Shown: positions 28,126 through 39,829 of the stretch, one piece after another
Position numbering within the stretch: position 1 is the first letter of the stretch
How the letters are laid out: each line of letters opens with the position of its first letter
Made by a program: the position numbers and the translations under genes
Notes under the pieces: generated by a model
The model's input: the letters and a program-made list of their open reading frames with translations, nothing else
Databases searched by the model: none
What the model was told of the DNA's origin: nothing
From: Symsagittifera roscoffensis
Taxonomy: Eukaryota > Xenacoelomorpha > Acoela > Convolutidae
DNA: 64,000 bases
Direction of reading: 5' to 3'
Assembly: GCF_963678635.1 (NCBI RefSeq)
Contig: NC_087062.1
Location: 69,472,223 to 69,536,222 of the forward strand

Positions 28126-28230
28126 AATACAACGCTACCAACCTGACTGCTGGTGTGAACTATGAGGTGCAAGTGTACATGAACAGCTTCCTGAGGAGGA
28201 TCGGACCACAGATTCTGGTGTTCAATATGA
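28126..28230 (+). CDS. Receptor gene exon: second half of FN3 module 1
   Basis: A 105-nt exon, acceptor ttcgttgcag, donor gtaagata, phase 1 to 1. It encodes EYNATNLTAGVNYEVQVYMN and onward to IGPQILVFNM. The L-x-A-G-V-x-Y-x-V-x-V pattern is the E-F strand signature of fibronectin type III, completing the module begun at 8009-8158 on the other side of the retroelement. Two N-glycosylation sequons (NATN, NLTA). Confidence 0.88.
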
Positions 28231-28615
28231 GTAAGATATATACTAACTAATTTATAATTTAAGAAGTAAGAAGATCATGAAAAAAAATCGATTTTCCTCG
28301 TTCTTACACAAGCAACTGTTTTGCTTCAAAATAAGCTTACGTTTTCAACCAAGTTGGCCTTTATTAGTTCCAGTTCAAATTGAGATATATGACCTTTAGC
28401 TTTTTGCTTTTCTTGCTATCTGGCATTTACTAAAAAACGCGTTATTGTTTGCCAGAGGTTCCGGGATTCAAATTCCCTTTATAGTCTAAAGATTTTTTTT
28501 CAAAAGCGGGTGTTTTTTTGTATTTTCTCGAATTTCGAGAGCTATTTTGTAACTATTGCTAAAATAACTATTGATCCAGTTTTTCAAATTAGGCTCTTTC
28601 TTAACGTAGTTCAGA

Positions 28616-28973
28616 CAAGGCGCGAATCTAGGAATTTCTCGAGATGGGTTGGATTTTCAAAAAACCTTTTTTTATGTCGGACCAAATTGATTTTCTGAGC
28701 TCTCCCAGACCACTATAAAGACCCTAAATGTTTGAAAAAAAGGCGTTTCCAGGCACTTTTTGGAAAATTTCGACCAAAATATTGCGTTTTTTCTGCGTGC
28801 GCTCCTCCCTCAGAATTAGTATAGATTGGAGCCAGAGGAGCTTTTAGGAGAACTTTAAATTCAGTCAGCCAAAAAAGGATATCTAAAATTAATACAAAGC
28901 GGGGACCCTTTGGGTCATCAGGGGGTCGAATCCCTGAGGGAGGGGTATCCGCCCCCTCCCAAATCCGCTACTG
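28616..28973 (+). mobile_element. hAT-type MITE copy
   Basis: Member of the family described at 49934. Ends CAAGGCGCGAATCTAGG and AAATCCGCTACTG are inverted relatives of CAGGGGCGGA. Flanked by agttcaga (28608-28615) and ggttcaga (28973-28980), an imperfect 8-bp duplication. Confidence 0.75.
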
Positions 28974-30133
28974 GTTCAGACTCTTATATGGGTCGTTATG
29001 TTTTTTTTTCAGACAAAATCTTGAAATGTTCTTATACTTTATAAAAGTGCATCCATACATATTAATTAAATTATAAATGCTTCTAGGTATACATGCGCTA
29101 TTTGACTTCAATTCAGTTTCATCTGCTAAAAGTTAAATAATTTGCGCTCTCCAATTACGAAAATATATAGGTCACAAAAAATGTGATCGACTTCTAGTTT
29201 CTAAAGTGGAATTTAATTTTCATATTTCGCAGTGGAAAAAAAACAACTTTTCGATCTAGTTTTCCCACATTGAGTTAATTTTTTTATAAATTTCAATTAG
29301 AAAAAATGGAAAGAAATCCAAAGAGCTATAAAGCCATATATTTTATACTTTGTATTGTTAAATTGAGTTGTTTCAGAATCAAGTTAGTTTTTCTTATGTT
29401 TCCCTGCGTTTACCGACTCATTTCCACCCGTGATGGCTACATTTTTATATATCAAAGATAACGAGTTGAATCAATTTAGTGTTCTGATATGAAAAAGTAA
29501 ACAAGGAAAAATGGTTCCTCCAAGTTTATGGTTTTTGTGAGATTATCACCTTTCTGAATTATGTGATGGATATATTTCTCATATCATGCCCGACTTCTCT
29601 TTATAAAGTGATTCGCCTGCCCGCATTTGCAAAAATGGTTTTAGATCAATTTCAGTATCAAAACATCACGTAAAACAATAGATGTAAATTTAGAAGGATT
29701 CGGATTACTTTTAAACTGATTTATATTGACATATATTCCAGAAAAAAACTCCATTCAAATTGATTCTAAATAGATATAAAATCATGATTTTGATTTTATA
29801 TAGCTTTGTTTTTGAGAGTTTTCAAAGCGATTTGAATCTATTTATATTGAATTAAATTCATTTTTTTTTCATCTTTTTTTACAAATCGTTTTATTGACTG
29901 GTTGGTTTTTCAATCAAAAAGAGTATTTTGGAAACAAATTTATAAAGTGTGCTGCTCGTTCAATTTCGCTGATCCAACTAAGAAATTATTCCAAATTGAA
30001 TAATGACATGCCAATTGATCCAAAGGTTGTTAATTTTTCTTACACAAAATAAATCTTTTTTTTTACTTGACACTGCTCTTGAGGGTAACATTTTGAAACT
30101 TCTAACAATCATCCAAACTTTAAGCACTCATAG

Positions 30134-30492
30134 CAGGGGCGGAGCTAGGATTTCACAAGGGGGCAGATTTTCAAAAAATTTTCGAAAATTTTTATCGACC
30201 CCGCAGGCTCATTTTGAAAGAAAAAACAGGCAAAAAAAGGCTAATTTAGGCACTTTTTGGAAAATTTTGACCAAAAAATAGCGTTTTCTCTGCCCGCGCT
30301 CCCCCCCCCCCCCCCCTCAAAATTAGTATATATTGGCGCCAAAGGCACCTTTTAGAAATTTTTTAGGGTCCGTCAACCAAAAATTTATCTCAAAATATTT
30401 TATCTCAAAATAGTACAAAGGGGCTCCCTTTGGGTCGACAGGGGGTCGAATCCCTGAGGGAAAAGGGGCGTCCCCCCATAAATCGGCACTTG
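30134..30492 (+). mobile_element. hAT-type MITE copy
   Basis: Starts CAGGGGCGGAGCTAGG, ends in a diverged inverted end. Flanking 8-mers actcatag (30126-30133) and gctcatag (30493-30500) differ at one base, as expected for an aged 8-bp target duplication. Confidence 0.8.
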
Positions 30493-30549
30493 GCTCATAG
30501 TGCCTCTATGCTCTCCGATTTCAAGTAATTGGAACTTAACGTTTTTCAG

Positions 30550-30885
30550 CAAACTCGGATGAGAACCTGGCAGCTACAGACATCACATCTCTGTCGGCTA
30601 CTTTGATTGTCGACATAGACTCTGGCTCTCAAGACCCGACTCAGGACTGCTCAACCGACCAGCTGGAACTGACAGCTCACATCGAAGAGGCCGACTACGT
30701 GTCATTATTATTTACCCCGACTGAAATAGCGGCCAAGGAGTCTACCACAAGGGTGAATGTCTCTAACCAGCTGAAGGTGGACCAACTGAACTCTGGCATC
30801 GTCTTCTGCTTCCAAGTGTCTCCGATTGATGCGTGCACTAACGAAACGATACGTAATCGGACTCTAGCTAGCTGTGCACCAATCG
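30550..30885 (+). CDS. Receptor gene exon: FN3 module 2
   Basis: A 336-nt exon, acceptor gtttttcag, donor gtaaca, phase 1 to 1, 111 residues. It starts TNSDENLAATDITSLSATLI and ends ASCAPI. Length and strand pattern suit one fibronectin type III-like module. Four cysteines (DC, FCF, DACT, SCAP) suggest disulfides, which typical FN3 domains lack. Sequons at NVSN, NETI and NRTL. The reading frame runs on past the donor to 30983, but the matching phases favour splicing here. Confidence 0.85.
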
Positions 30886-31207
30886 GTAACAAACTCATTT
30901 TTTCTCCAATTCGTCTCGCATCCTTCTTAAAAAAATTCCACCGAGTTGTGAGCAAGGGAAATTACGAAAGCTTATGGCTTTGAAAATGATTTGAATGGTC
31001 ATTTTTTTTTCGACTTCAAGCTGGATTTTGTTGAGACTTACTTTTAACTGCTTCAATTAAAGGTTCATCTGCTGAATGAAATTTTTCATGATCTTAAAAT
31101 TAACGCTGTGAAAGTGTTTGTGTGAATTTTGGAAGAGTTTGGGTTCAGACACGCAACTGTTAGCCGTGAAGGGGTTAGTTTTTTTATTCCATATTTTTTT
31201 ATTGCAG

Positions 31208-31372
31208 TACCGCAGCCTCTGAACGAGTTGACGAGCAATTTGACCTTTGTTATTGACCCCGAAGAGGGTGGAGGGGGAGTGCACATCAGTGCCTCTCTGA
31301 GTCAGTTCACAGCCGCGGAGTTCATCGATGTCTTCGTCACCTGCACAGTTCCAAACGTCACTGTCACCGACA
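31208..31372 (+). CDS. Receptor gene exon: first half of FN3 module 3
   Basis: A 165-nt exon, acceptor tttattgcag, donor gttaga, phase 1 to 1. It starts VPQPLNELTSNLTFVIDPEE and ends TCTVPNVTVTD. The V-P-x-P-L opening is typical of an FN3 start. The donor is weak, but reading through meets a stop after three bases, so the exon must end about here. Sequons NLTF and NVTV. Confidence 0.82.
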
Positions 31373-31686
31373 GTTAGAAGTTTTTTCATTTTAAACTGTT
31401 GGTTTTTTGGAAATTTTGTTTTTGAATTGCGCTACTTTTTTGGAATCTCTCAAATTCGCGTTGGGATATCGACGTATCTGTAATTACTTAGTAGATTTTT
31501 GGCAAACCTAGTTAAATTGATGATATTTTTTAGTTCCTCTTCAAAATTATCGGGTGGAGTTCTTTCAAAGAAACATAATGAGTAAATTTCCTTCTACTGA
31601 AACCTGGACTTAATTGGGCGTGTTGTTTGGTACTTTTTGAACAATCTGACGTTTCTTCAATTAAATGCATTTAAAATTTTGTGCAG

Positions 31687-31920
31687 GAGATGGTTTCAAA
31701 CTGATGATCAAAGAGAAGGAAGACGTGGTGAAGAACATGACCTCGACTGAGTGCAGAACTGCTGTTTGTGCCTCCACATCCGACTCGGGCGGGGAGATTG
31801 GATTCGACTCGGAAGTGGTCGCACCCGAGAGACGAGAGCCAGGTCTGAGGTGCGAAGTGGACATATTCACCCGAACTGGACCCTCCGAATCCGAACACAC
31901 CGTCCTCTCTCACTGCGAAG
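31687..31920 (+). CDS. Receptor gene exon: second half of FN3 module 3 (GC donor)
   Basis: A 234-nt exon after tttgtgcag. It encodes RDGFKLMIKEKEDVVKNMTS through LRCEVDIFTRTGPSESEHTV to SHCE. E-P-G-L-R-C-E-V-x-I-F-T is the FN3 'G-x-x-Y-x-V-x-V' strand with Cys replacing Tyr. No GT gives the right phase before the in-frame TGA at 31938. AAG followed by GCGAGG at 31921 does, so a GC-AG intron is inferred. The stop would otherwise truncate the receptor before its membrane span. Confidence 0.75.
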
Positions 31921-32495
31921 GCGAGGAACAACTCAATTGAGAAAACAAAGTTACATAAGTTCATAGCAGTAACTGAACAATGTGTCACTTGAAAATAAAA
32001 GAGTCAACTTCAAACAGTGGTTAAATCTTTTCAGCAGGGAATGTTTAATCTATGTTACTCATAGCAAAATTGGAAAAAAAAGTATGTTCGTTTTTCCCAT
32101 TTTTTGAACAGCCTAAAACCGAATCTATTCACAGCTGTCCAATACGTAATGATAGCTGAAGTAAGGTATAAACATGTTCAAAGCAAGGTTGGGAGTTGAA
32201 ATCTCATCATCATGCACGGATTCTGAATGAAAGGTGAAAATTATTTTTCTTAATCACTGATATTCAACTCAGAGCTATGATTTTGTTAAAGCGTGTAAAA
32301 TTGCGTTCAACATCCACATAAAAGTCATAGAAAAAATTAGATATTACAGTAGCTGCAACAGTGATGTCGTTTTCTGTCCTCTTATTTTTGTTCCCAATTC
32401 ACGGCTCGGTCCTAATTAAGTTCATCATATTGTTTGATAAAATATTTTTTAGAAAAAATTTTTCTCGTGTTTAAAAGTATTCTTTCTGTTCTTAG

Positions 32496-32640
32496 TGCCG
32501 AATCCAGTGGAGGCTCTGTACATTTACTTGGTGGGAGAGACTTCCCTCAGTCTTGCCTGGTTCCCCCCTTCGGTCGGATACTTTGACCACTTCCTAGTTG
32601 AGGTCACGTCTCAGGCAAATCTGATAGCTTCTGAGAAAAT
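32496..32640 (+). CDS. Receptor gene exon: first half of FN3 module 4
   Basis: A 145-nt exon, acceptor tctgttcttag, donor gtgagtc, phase 1 in and phase 2 out. Encodes VPNPVEALYIYLVGETSLSL then AWFPPSVGYFDHFLVEV. The order P-x-P-V, T-x-L-x-L-x-W-x-P-P and Y-x-V is a textbook FN3 N-terminal half. Confidence 0.9.
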
Positions 32641-32897
32641 GTGAGTCATTTTCAATTCCTTGGTGTAGTATGTCACCAAAATGTTCAACTGAACTGTATC
32701 TTTGACAAAAGAGCCTTAATTCTTAGTATATACTTGTGCAAAGCTCAGTTCACAGTTTTTGGTTTACATAAAATAGCGGGGAAAAAATTCACCTTGGTCA
32801 TAGTTCTTTCCATATCGTGAAAGGGTCTCTACATTTATCCAAGATCAAGAATAATTCTGACATTTTGATTTATACATTTTTTCAACTATATTTTCAG

Positions 32898-33025
32898 TAA
32901 CGACTATTTGCGATACGTCGTGACTGACCTGGTACCTGGAAGAGAGTACACTGTCTCAATCTTCGCTATCTCAGATCCACCATGTCAAGTGAGGTCAACC
33001 CCGGTTTCAGTCAGACAAGACTCAG
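32898..33025 (+). CDS. Receptor gene exon: second half of FN3 module 4 (GC donor)
   Basis: A 128-nt exon, acceptor atattttcag, phase 2 in and phase 1 out. Encodes LRYVVTDLVPGREYTVSIFA then ISDPPCQVRSTPVSVRQDS. L-x-P-G-x-x-Y-x-V-x-I is the FN3 E-F signature. The exon ends CAG followed by GCAAGA, which matches the usual GC-AG donor consensus, and this is the only ending that keeps phase with the next exon. Confidence 0.88.
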
Positions 33026-33063
33026 GCAAGACTTATAACCCACGATGTTTTCTTATACAAACT

Positions 33064-33515
33064 CAGGGGTCGATTTAACGGCCTGAGACCGCATTTAATT
33101 AATGAATTAATTGAATGACTTGCAGCTACAATCCGGAAAACTCAATAATAATAATAACTTTGCTCCCAAAATTGGTAACATATGTACACGCCTTTGACAA
33201 CTTTTTTTTAGGTCGGCTAAATTGATTTTCGGAGCTCTCCTAAAGCACTACAAAGACTGTTTTGGTCAAAATTTCTGCGCCGCAGGTCAACCGTTTTTGG
33301 GCACTTTTTGGAAAATGTTCACAAATAGCGTTTTTTTTGGCGCGCGCTCCCCCTCACAGTTAGTGTTTATTGGCGCCAAAAATTTAAGTGTCCGTCACTA
33401 AAAAAGGATTTCTTAAAAAAGTGCCAAACGGGGGGGACCCTTTGGGTTGGCAGGGGGTCGAATCCCCGAGGAAAAAGCAATAGCCCCCCACGCCCTCCCC
33501 CTTAATCCGCCCCTG
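33064..33515 (+). mobile_element. hAT-type MITE copy, diverged
   Basis: CAGGGGTCGATTTAACGG at the left and CTTAATCCGCCCCTG at the right are the family ends. The inner part from 33208 matches other copies, and the first 140 bases do not, so an insertion or rearrangement is likely. No clear target duplication. Confidence 0.65.
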
Positions 33516-34569
33516 GGTACTAGTCTGATATTTCGCAAGGCAAAACTCCAGCTAGCTTGTAGTAGATTTTGATTTTAGTTCTAACTAAAATACTCTAAAT
33601 CCATAACCGAAAGTGATGATTGACAATATTTGCACAGGAACGTAATTTTTAGAAATAATAATTGAACCGAAACGGATAAGTTAGAACTTGAAAAGTCGAT
33701 TAGGTTGCCTAATTTTTCTGTTCGAAAACTGTTTGGTGTTTTAACTTTATTTATAAACCTTAAATCAATCTGTTTTTGATAAGGATTTAGTTCGGCAAGT
33801 AATTATCTTGACCGCAAAATATGATGTACTGGTTATGTTGAGATGATATCATACAAAAAATGTTCTCCCACTGAATAATCAACAAAATTTTCCTATTAAA
33901 GTCTCTCTTCAAATTAAACCAAAATTAATTATTTTTTTACCATAAAAATTTCTCAATATCATCTTTTTCGTTTTTTTTATTTTTGACCGTCCGGACCTTA
34001 AACTGCTAAAAATACCAAATAAAAATCAATCAGGATGATGAGATTTGATGCTGATTTCTGAGAAATTGTTTTGAAAACTTTTATCAACAAAACATGACAC
34101 ATCTTTCAGATTTTCGAAAACAATTTATTACCAACAGATGAAAAGAAAATTGGTTGCTGCAGATTTCAGTTTTTGGGTCAATTGGTCTAAAAGTGGTTTA
34201 GAAATGCATTTTTATATTTTCAAAAAATTATAACAGTCTCAGATTCAAGGTTTTTTGTTTTCACTATTTTCCAGAAGTGTTCCCAATTCTTAATTATATC
34301 TTCCATTTTTCATCCAATTTGTCAGAAAGTTGCTACAGTTTGTTGTACATAAAAATGGCATTCAACTTATTGTATAGCAAATATTGATCAATTTTTCCTT
34401 TTCAAACTTTTGGTAAACTTTTCGAGAAAATGTTTAAAAACGAACGCTTAGTGAAGTTTTTTCCAAAAAAATGGCCAAAAAATTTGGTTACGAGAGCAAA
34501 AGGTCCACGATTGATAGCATAGTGGATCCCCTAAAACTATTTTAGAGGGCAAACACAAAAAATCTGTAT

Positions 34570-35227
34570 AATTTATGATTTCAGATCTGTTCAAAGCCTT
34601 TGTTACAATTGATCATTCCATTCTACCTACAAAAAGCCAAATTTATGACTTAAGTGGCTCTTTTTCTCACTGTTCAAGTTGCATCTTTCTGATATAACTC
34701 AGCTTGTTTGCCATCAAGGCGTTCGGTCAAATATAAAACCAGTTGAAACTAGAGTTCTCCAAGCGTCATTATTTGTCCCATTTCTCTTCCTGCTCTATAC
34801 AATTAATCTTCCTGAAGAAATCAAAAACTCTAAAAGTTTTTTGCTCACTGATGATAAAGACCTTCGAATCGAAAAACTTTGAACACATTGAAAGCAACCT
34901 TACAGAAATATAAAAAAGGATGGCAGCGAATTATATGACACTGAATACCGGGAAATCTCAGTTTATTGTTACAAGCTGTGAAAAAACATTCCCGCAATTT
35001 AAATGGAACAATTTTTTTCTCAAAAAAAATTCATTTTATTAGAAATAATCGTTGACCAAAAACTTAATTTCTTGGAACACACCGACCTAATAAAAAATGT
35101 TATAATTTTTTTTCAATTGTATATAAAACAAGAAAATTTTTGGATAAAAACTGTTATTACCAACTTTAAAGCATTACATTTAACTCATTTATCAGTATGC
35201 TATTTTGATTTATTGCATTGCAAATAA
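34570..35227 (+). pseudogene. Non-LTR retrotransposon reverse transcriptase remnant
   Basis: Plus-strand translations in adjoining frames resemble the palm and thumb of a LINE-type RT: SNIKPVETRVLQASLFVPFL then FLLYTINLPEEI corresponds to the 'GVPQGSxLGPLLFLIYINDLP' block, LLTDDKD stands for the FADDTK motif, and about 100 nt on, a YMTLNTGKSQFIV and a KLNFLEH segment match the usual downstream blocks. The catalytic Y/F-A-D-D is changed to L-T-D-D, and frames are broken by stops and indels, so this is a dead 5'-truncated copy. Clade (Jockey, CR1 or RTE) not determined. Confidence 0.7.
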
Positions 35228-35590
35228 AATCAAGTTAAATTTTTTACAACTTCAGCAGAGTTTTTTTATTTGAATAATTTTTAGGAAGAAAAGTTTGAAG
35301 AAATAAGAAGACGAAACCAAAAAATTTCTTCTTTGTTTGAGCTACATGTATAAGAAGTTTGAAGTCAAAAAGTTTTCAAAAGGTTTCCAAAAGTCATGTT
35401 TTTAGTGCATACTCTTTTTTGAGTATTGTGACTTTTTTTCAGGAAAAATTTTCAAATGCTCTAATAACTACAGAGGTGCGTTCAAAAATATTAATCCTTT
35501 TATGAAACCATTTTATGATATACGCTTTTTGACTCCAATTCAATTTCAGCTGCTAAAAGTTAGGGGAAAATTTAGGGGAAAATTAGGGGA

Positions 35591-36104
35591 CAGCCAAACA
35601 CAGTCAACAGACAATTGGAAAAGCGTCAATGAACACAATGAGACGAAAGAACTGACTCAATATTAAGAAAATTTCAACTTTTGAGTTTCAAAAAAAAGAA
35701 TATTTTTGGATACTCTTTGACATTTAGGAACAAATTGTGATTGACACTTTTTTGATAAAATTTACTAAAAAAGGAAAAAAATGGATTTATAAGTGAATTT
35801 TTCATTCCGCAGGGACATTTGAAGTCCACGTTTGAAACTAAAAACCTGTACTATTTTTAGTTTCGAAAGTGGACTTCAAATGTCCCAGCGGAATGAAAAA
35901 ATTTACTTATAAAACCAGTTTTTTTTTCGAATTTTAGTAAATAGAAGTGTCAATCACGATTTGTTCCCAAATGTGAAAGAGTATCCAAAAATATTCTTTA
36001 ATTTTGAAAATCAAAAGTTGATTCTTTGCTCAAAATTGAGTCAGTTCCTTTGTCTCACTGCGTTCATTGACGCTTTTCCAATTGTCTGTTGGCGGTGTTT
36101 AGCT
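35591..36104. repeat. Near-perfect palindrome, two 254-bp arms
   Basis: The left arm (35591-35844) and right arm (35854-36104) are inverted copies around a 9-nt loop. Examples: 'acagacaattggaaaagcg' at 35609 against 'cgcttttccaattgtctgt' at 36071, and 'ggacatttgaagtccac' against 'gtggacttcaaatgtcc' near the centre. No ORF. It would form a very stable hairpin as RNA in the receptor pre-mRNA. Confidence 0.9.
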
Positions 36105-36746
36105 CATTGTTGGATCAACATTTTGTAGACGGTCAAATATTCCAAAATAGAGTAAGAATTCCTATTTTTCTAACTGTTTCTCCTTTTTAAATACAGCTGG
36201 TTTTCATGCAACCCAAAAACGCTTATTTTGTTCTCTTTTATGTTAATGCGTTCCAAACTACAACTTTTCTGAACAAAAACGGACAAACAGTTCATTGATT
36301 CTTCGCTTTAGCTCCTACCTGTCGTTGACAGCGTCTTACCTCACATTGAAACTAATCAATTAGACAGAGTTATTCTTAAAGTTTGCAGCTAAAACTCATA
36401 AGTCAACTTTTAACCTTACAGAAAATCAAATTGAAACAGGTTTAGTGAAAAATCATTCTTCCATTAAAGTGAGAAATTCATCGATATACGCTTTTCTCTG
36501 TTAACTTTGCTCCTTCACTTCGTTGAAATTCCAGTGGTTCAAATGAAGTAAAAGGAGGTGATGAAGTCCAAATATAGTTTTTAAACATGGTCTGATTTAC
36601 CGACAATTGCAGTATCATACAATGATGTAAAAATATACTGTAATGCTATCGTACTGAAAAATAAATATTTTGTATTGTTTTTTTTACAAATAATTTCAAT
36701 TATTGCCAGGATTGGGGAATCGTTAATCGCATATACGATATATCGC

Positions 36747-37148
36747 CAGGGGCGGATTGAGGGGGAGGGCGGATTTTCAAAAAAAAATTGAAAATTTTGT
36801 CGACCAAATTTGGTCGAATTTAGGTCGACCATTTTTCGAGCTCTACCTAAGCACGTTTTAGTCCCTGTTTTGGCCAATTTTTCTGCGCCGCAGGCGAAAT
36901 TTTGAAAAAAAACAGTCCAAAAAAGGCGTTTTTAGGCACTTTTTGAAAATTGTTGACAAAAAAATTGCGTTTTTTGTCGCGCGCTCCCCTTCAAAATTAG
37001 TATATATTGGCACCTTTAGGCGCCTTTAGAAAAATTTTAGGGTCAGTCTTCCAAAAATGGATTTCTTAAAAAGTACCAAAGGGGGGCCCTTTGGGTCGGC
37101 AGGGGGTCGAATCTCTGAAGGGGGAAAACGTCAGCCCCCCCCTTTCAA
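36747..37148 (+). mobile_element. hAT-type MITE copy
   Basis: Starts CAGGGGCGGATTGAGG. The right end is diverged (ccccccctttcaag). The flank tatatcgc (36739-36746) is partly repeated as gtatcgc at the right, consistent with an eroded 8-bp duplication. Confidence 0.7.
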
Positions 37149-39232
37149 GTATCGCGAATCGCCACAATCTATCGACTGAAAACAAAACTCGACATGTTAT
37201 ATTGTACCCAATTATACGTTTCTTATCTTTTTTTTGTAATATATGCCAACTGTCCAACTTCGAATAAGATCCGCGATAAAGCACAATGCTGCGATCTCTA
37301 ATTTGCATTTGGGTACCATAAAATTGAACAGTCACGGGGCATAGAAAATCCAGCTTTTGATTTCATCGAGAAATTGATCTTTTTTTTTCTTTTAAAATGG
37401 CTAAACCGCGCGAAAAAAGAAGAGTCTTGTTTTGAAGGCGTAACTTAGCCAGCTTATCATAACTAATTTCACAGGTGCTCTTGCTGTGGAAGCAACCTCA
37501 CAAGCAATATGAGGAATTCGAATTAATGTGCTCAAGTCAGTTCTTTGGGAAGCTGATGAGATTCACTCACTCATTATGTTGCCTATAAATTGGCAAATAA
37601 CAGAATTAACAGAGTTAATCGATTAATTTTTTCAAATTATTTCATCTTTTTTTTTGTAAAAATTCGAATCCTGTTTCTTGAATCGTTGCAGAGAAAACGA
37701 ATGAAATGTGACAAAAATGCCCGTTCAATTTCTCGTTGAAATCAAAAAGTTGCTACTTCTACTTCTTGCGAAGGAAAAATTTCAGTTAACATACTCACTA
37801 CACGATACCATTTAGAACTTCTTAGAGCATGGATCTCACGTCATATTGCAACTACTGACGAAGACATCAATTCTTCTTGATGCCTGCAAACAATCATTAT
37901 TACGCAAACAGTCATTATTGTTCTGACTTTCGAACGATGTGTCAGAACGTCTTAGCTACGGTTTGATATTTTTTGACAAATTAATCTGTCATCAACAAAA
38001 AAGTTTGACTGTAAAACTTATTTTACCTGCAAGTTCTGGGTATTTAAAAATTGCCAATTTGAAGTTGTTCTGGAAATTTAAGCGCTGTAACAATTTTGGT
38101 TAATACGCAAAATGTTTTTTGCTTAGTGAACTTTTTCGCCCTCAAATGTGCAAATTAGCTTTGCAAATTGAAGTTAGCTAAGCTAATTGGTCATTTTATT
38201 GGCCCATACTACGCAATTTTTGATCTATTTAAAAACTCCCCCACACTCCTCCTGTGGTATTTACTTTAAGATTGCCACTCAAAGCAGTAAATTAGAGCGT
38301 TCTTTTTATAATTTGATTTTTTCTGCATTTTGATTGATGGAAAATTAGACTAACTTAGTCTACTTCACAATTACTCCCATTTTTCTTGCATTGTTAATTA
38401 GATCCTAGGTAAGTTTTAACACGTCAAATTGAAATCGGCAGTCTTTAAATTTTAGGCTCTATAAACTTTGTATAACAAAACTGTTTGAGACCCGTTAAAC
38501 TGGCCGTAGGAACATTAAGTGTTTTGCTCTGATTTACGAGGAGTCTACCTTGCCTGGTGCATATTAAAAGAGGGCTCGAAACAAAGTCCAAGTAAAGTCG
38601 CAAACAAAGTCTGATTATATTTGCATATAAATCTGAACTTAATATAATCACAAGCCAAATCTTAACATATTCGGAAACCTTAGTCTGAACCTCGTCACAC
38701 GCAAAGACTATAACTAAAGTCGCCAGCAAAGTCTGAACAGAATTTCGCCCCATTGTTTTTTTTATCCTTTTCGCTCATGAAGCACCAATTGGCTCAAAAA
38801 TATTGTTCAGTTTCTAAACAATAACAACACATACCTCCATTTTAGGTGCAAAGATCCCACTTCTACTAGTCAGAATTTTTTGGGTGAAAACTATCCTTTG
38901 GGAAAGTAATCGATTGCTGATATTTCATAGCTGCATATCCAAGCAAAACTGTTGTCTCGTATTCAAAGCTCAATGCGAGCGGAAAGGGATGGTCCTTTGA
39001 TTTAAAATACCACCTGTATTTGCTCCGAAGAACAGGAAACAATTTTTTCTAACACTTCTTTCCAAGTTCTACTCTAATAGTGGAAAAAAAGAGCGCACCG
39101 AAGTTGCTTTGAGTTTATCAAAGTCTTGATCGGTATTCCTTGACTTAAATATGAACCCTGATAGTTAAAGGTTCCGTTAATTTCTAAACAAAATTCCCTG
39201 CTCACATATGCCTTCAAGTCATTTTTTTGCAG

Positions 39233-39556
39233 CTGCAATGGAACCGCGAAACCTATCAGTCAAAGTTTTGCCTGACCTTCGCTCAATCAGCATCAGTTTT
39301 GAGCCCCCAGAATCCGGGATGTTCAGCGGATTCCACATTGAAATCTACGAACTGGATTCGGAAGGAGCAGAAATTCACTCAGAACAGAATGTTCTAGATG
39401 ACGATTCTCCTTCAAATTCTCTTAATTTGACCTCAGCTGAACTGACTGCTGAGCTGAAATTAGCAAAGTTTGCAACAGTGTACAAACTGAAGGTCAGAAC
39501 TTCAAGTGAGAACGGACAGCTCAGTATCCGATATGCGGGCCGAGCCTTAATTACAG
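39233..39556 (+). CDS. Receptor gene exon: FN3 module 5
   Basis: A 324-nt exon, acceptor tttttttgcag, donor gtaagt, phase 1 to 1, 107 residues: AAMEPRNLSVKVLPDLRSIS, then ISFEPPESGMFSGFHIEIYE, through AKFATVYKLKVRTSSENGQL. The F-x-P-P, Y/F-x-I-E-I-Y and Y-x-L-K-V-R-T patterns define a complete FN3 module in a single exon. Last extracellular module before the membrane span. The ATG in this exon is internal. Confidence 0.9.
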
Positions 39557-39829
39557 GTAAGTAATTATAAATAATATTAAGGCGCATTAAAAATACTTTT
39601 TATTAGTTTGGTTAATATTTGGTTAAATGTCAGTAAGTTGAGACTTTATTTACACAAGCTTAGCGTAGTGTATTATTACGAAGAACCTAAGTCGCAAATA
39701 AAAGTGCACATTTGGTGGTACTTTTTGTATATTTCAATTTCATCATTTTTAAGCCTATTTAAGCATCGGCAATATATCAGCATATGTTGCTGCTTTATTT
39801 TTGGCTAGTGTGATTTCCTGTTGAAAAAA

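Larger units (their letters stand above)
33516..39232. other. Intron between FN3 modules 4 and 5
   Basis: About 5.7 kb of repeat-derived sequence: a non-LTR RT remnant, a large palindrome and one MITE are listed separately. In 33.5-34.5 kb and 37.2-39.2 kb I see only AT-rich sequence without features. Confidence 0.6.

Noticed and set aside
30603..30983. Reading the 126-codon frame as the whole exon
   Set aside because: Sequence after 30885 loses protein character, and a GT donor there keeps phase with the next exon.
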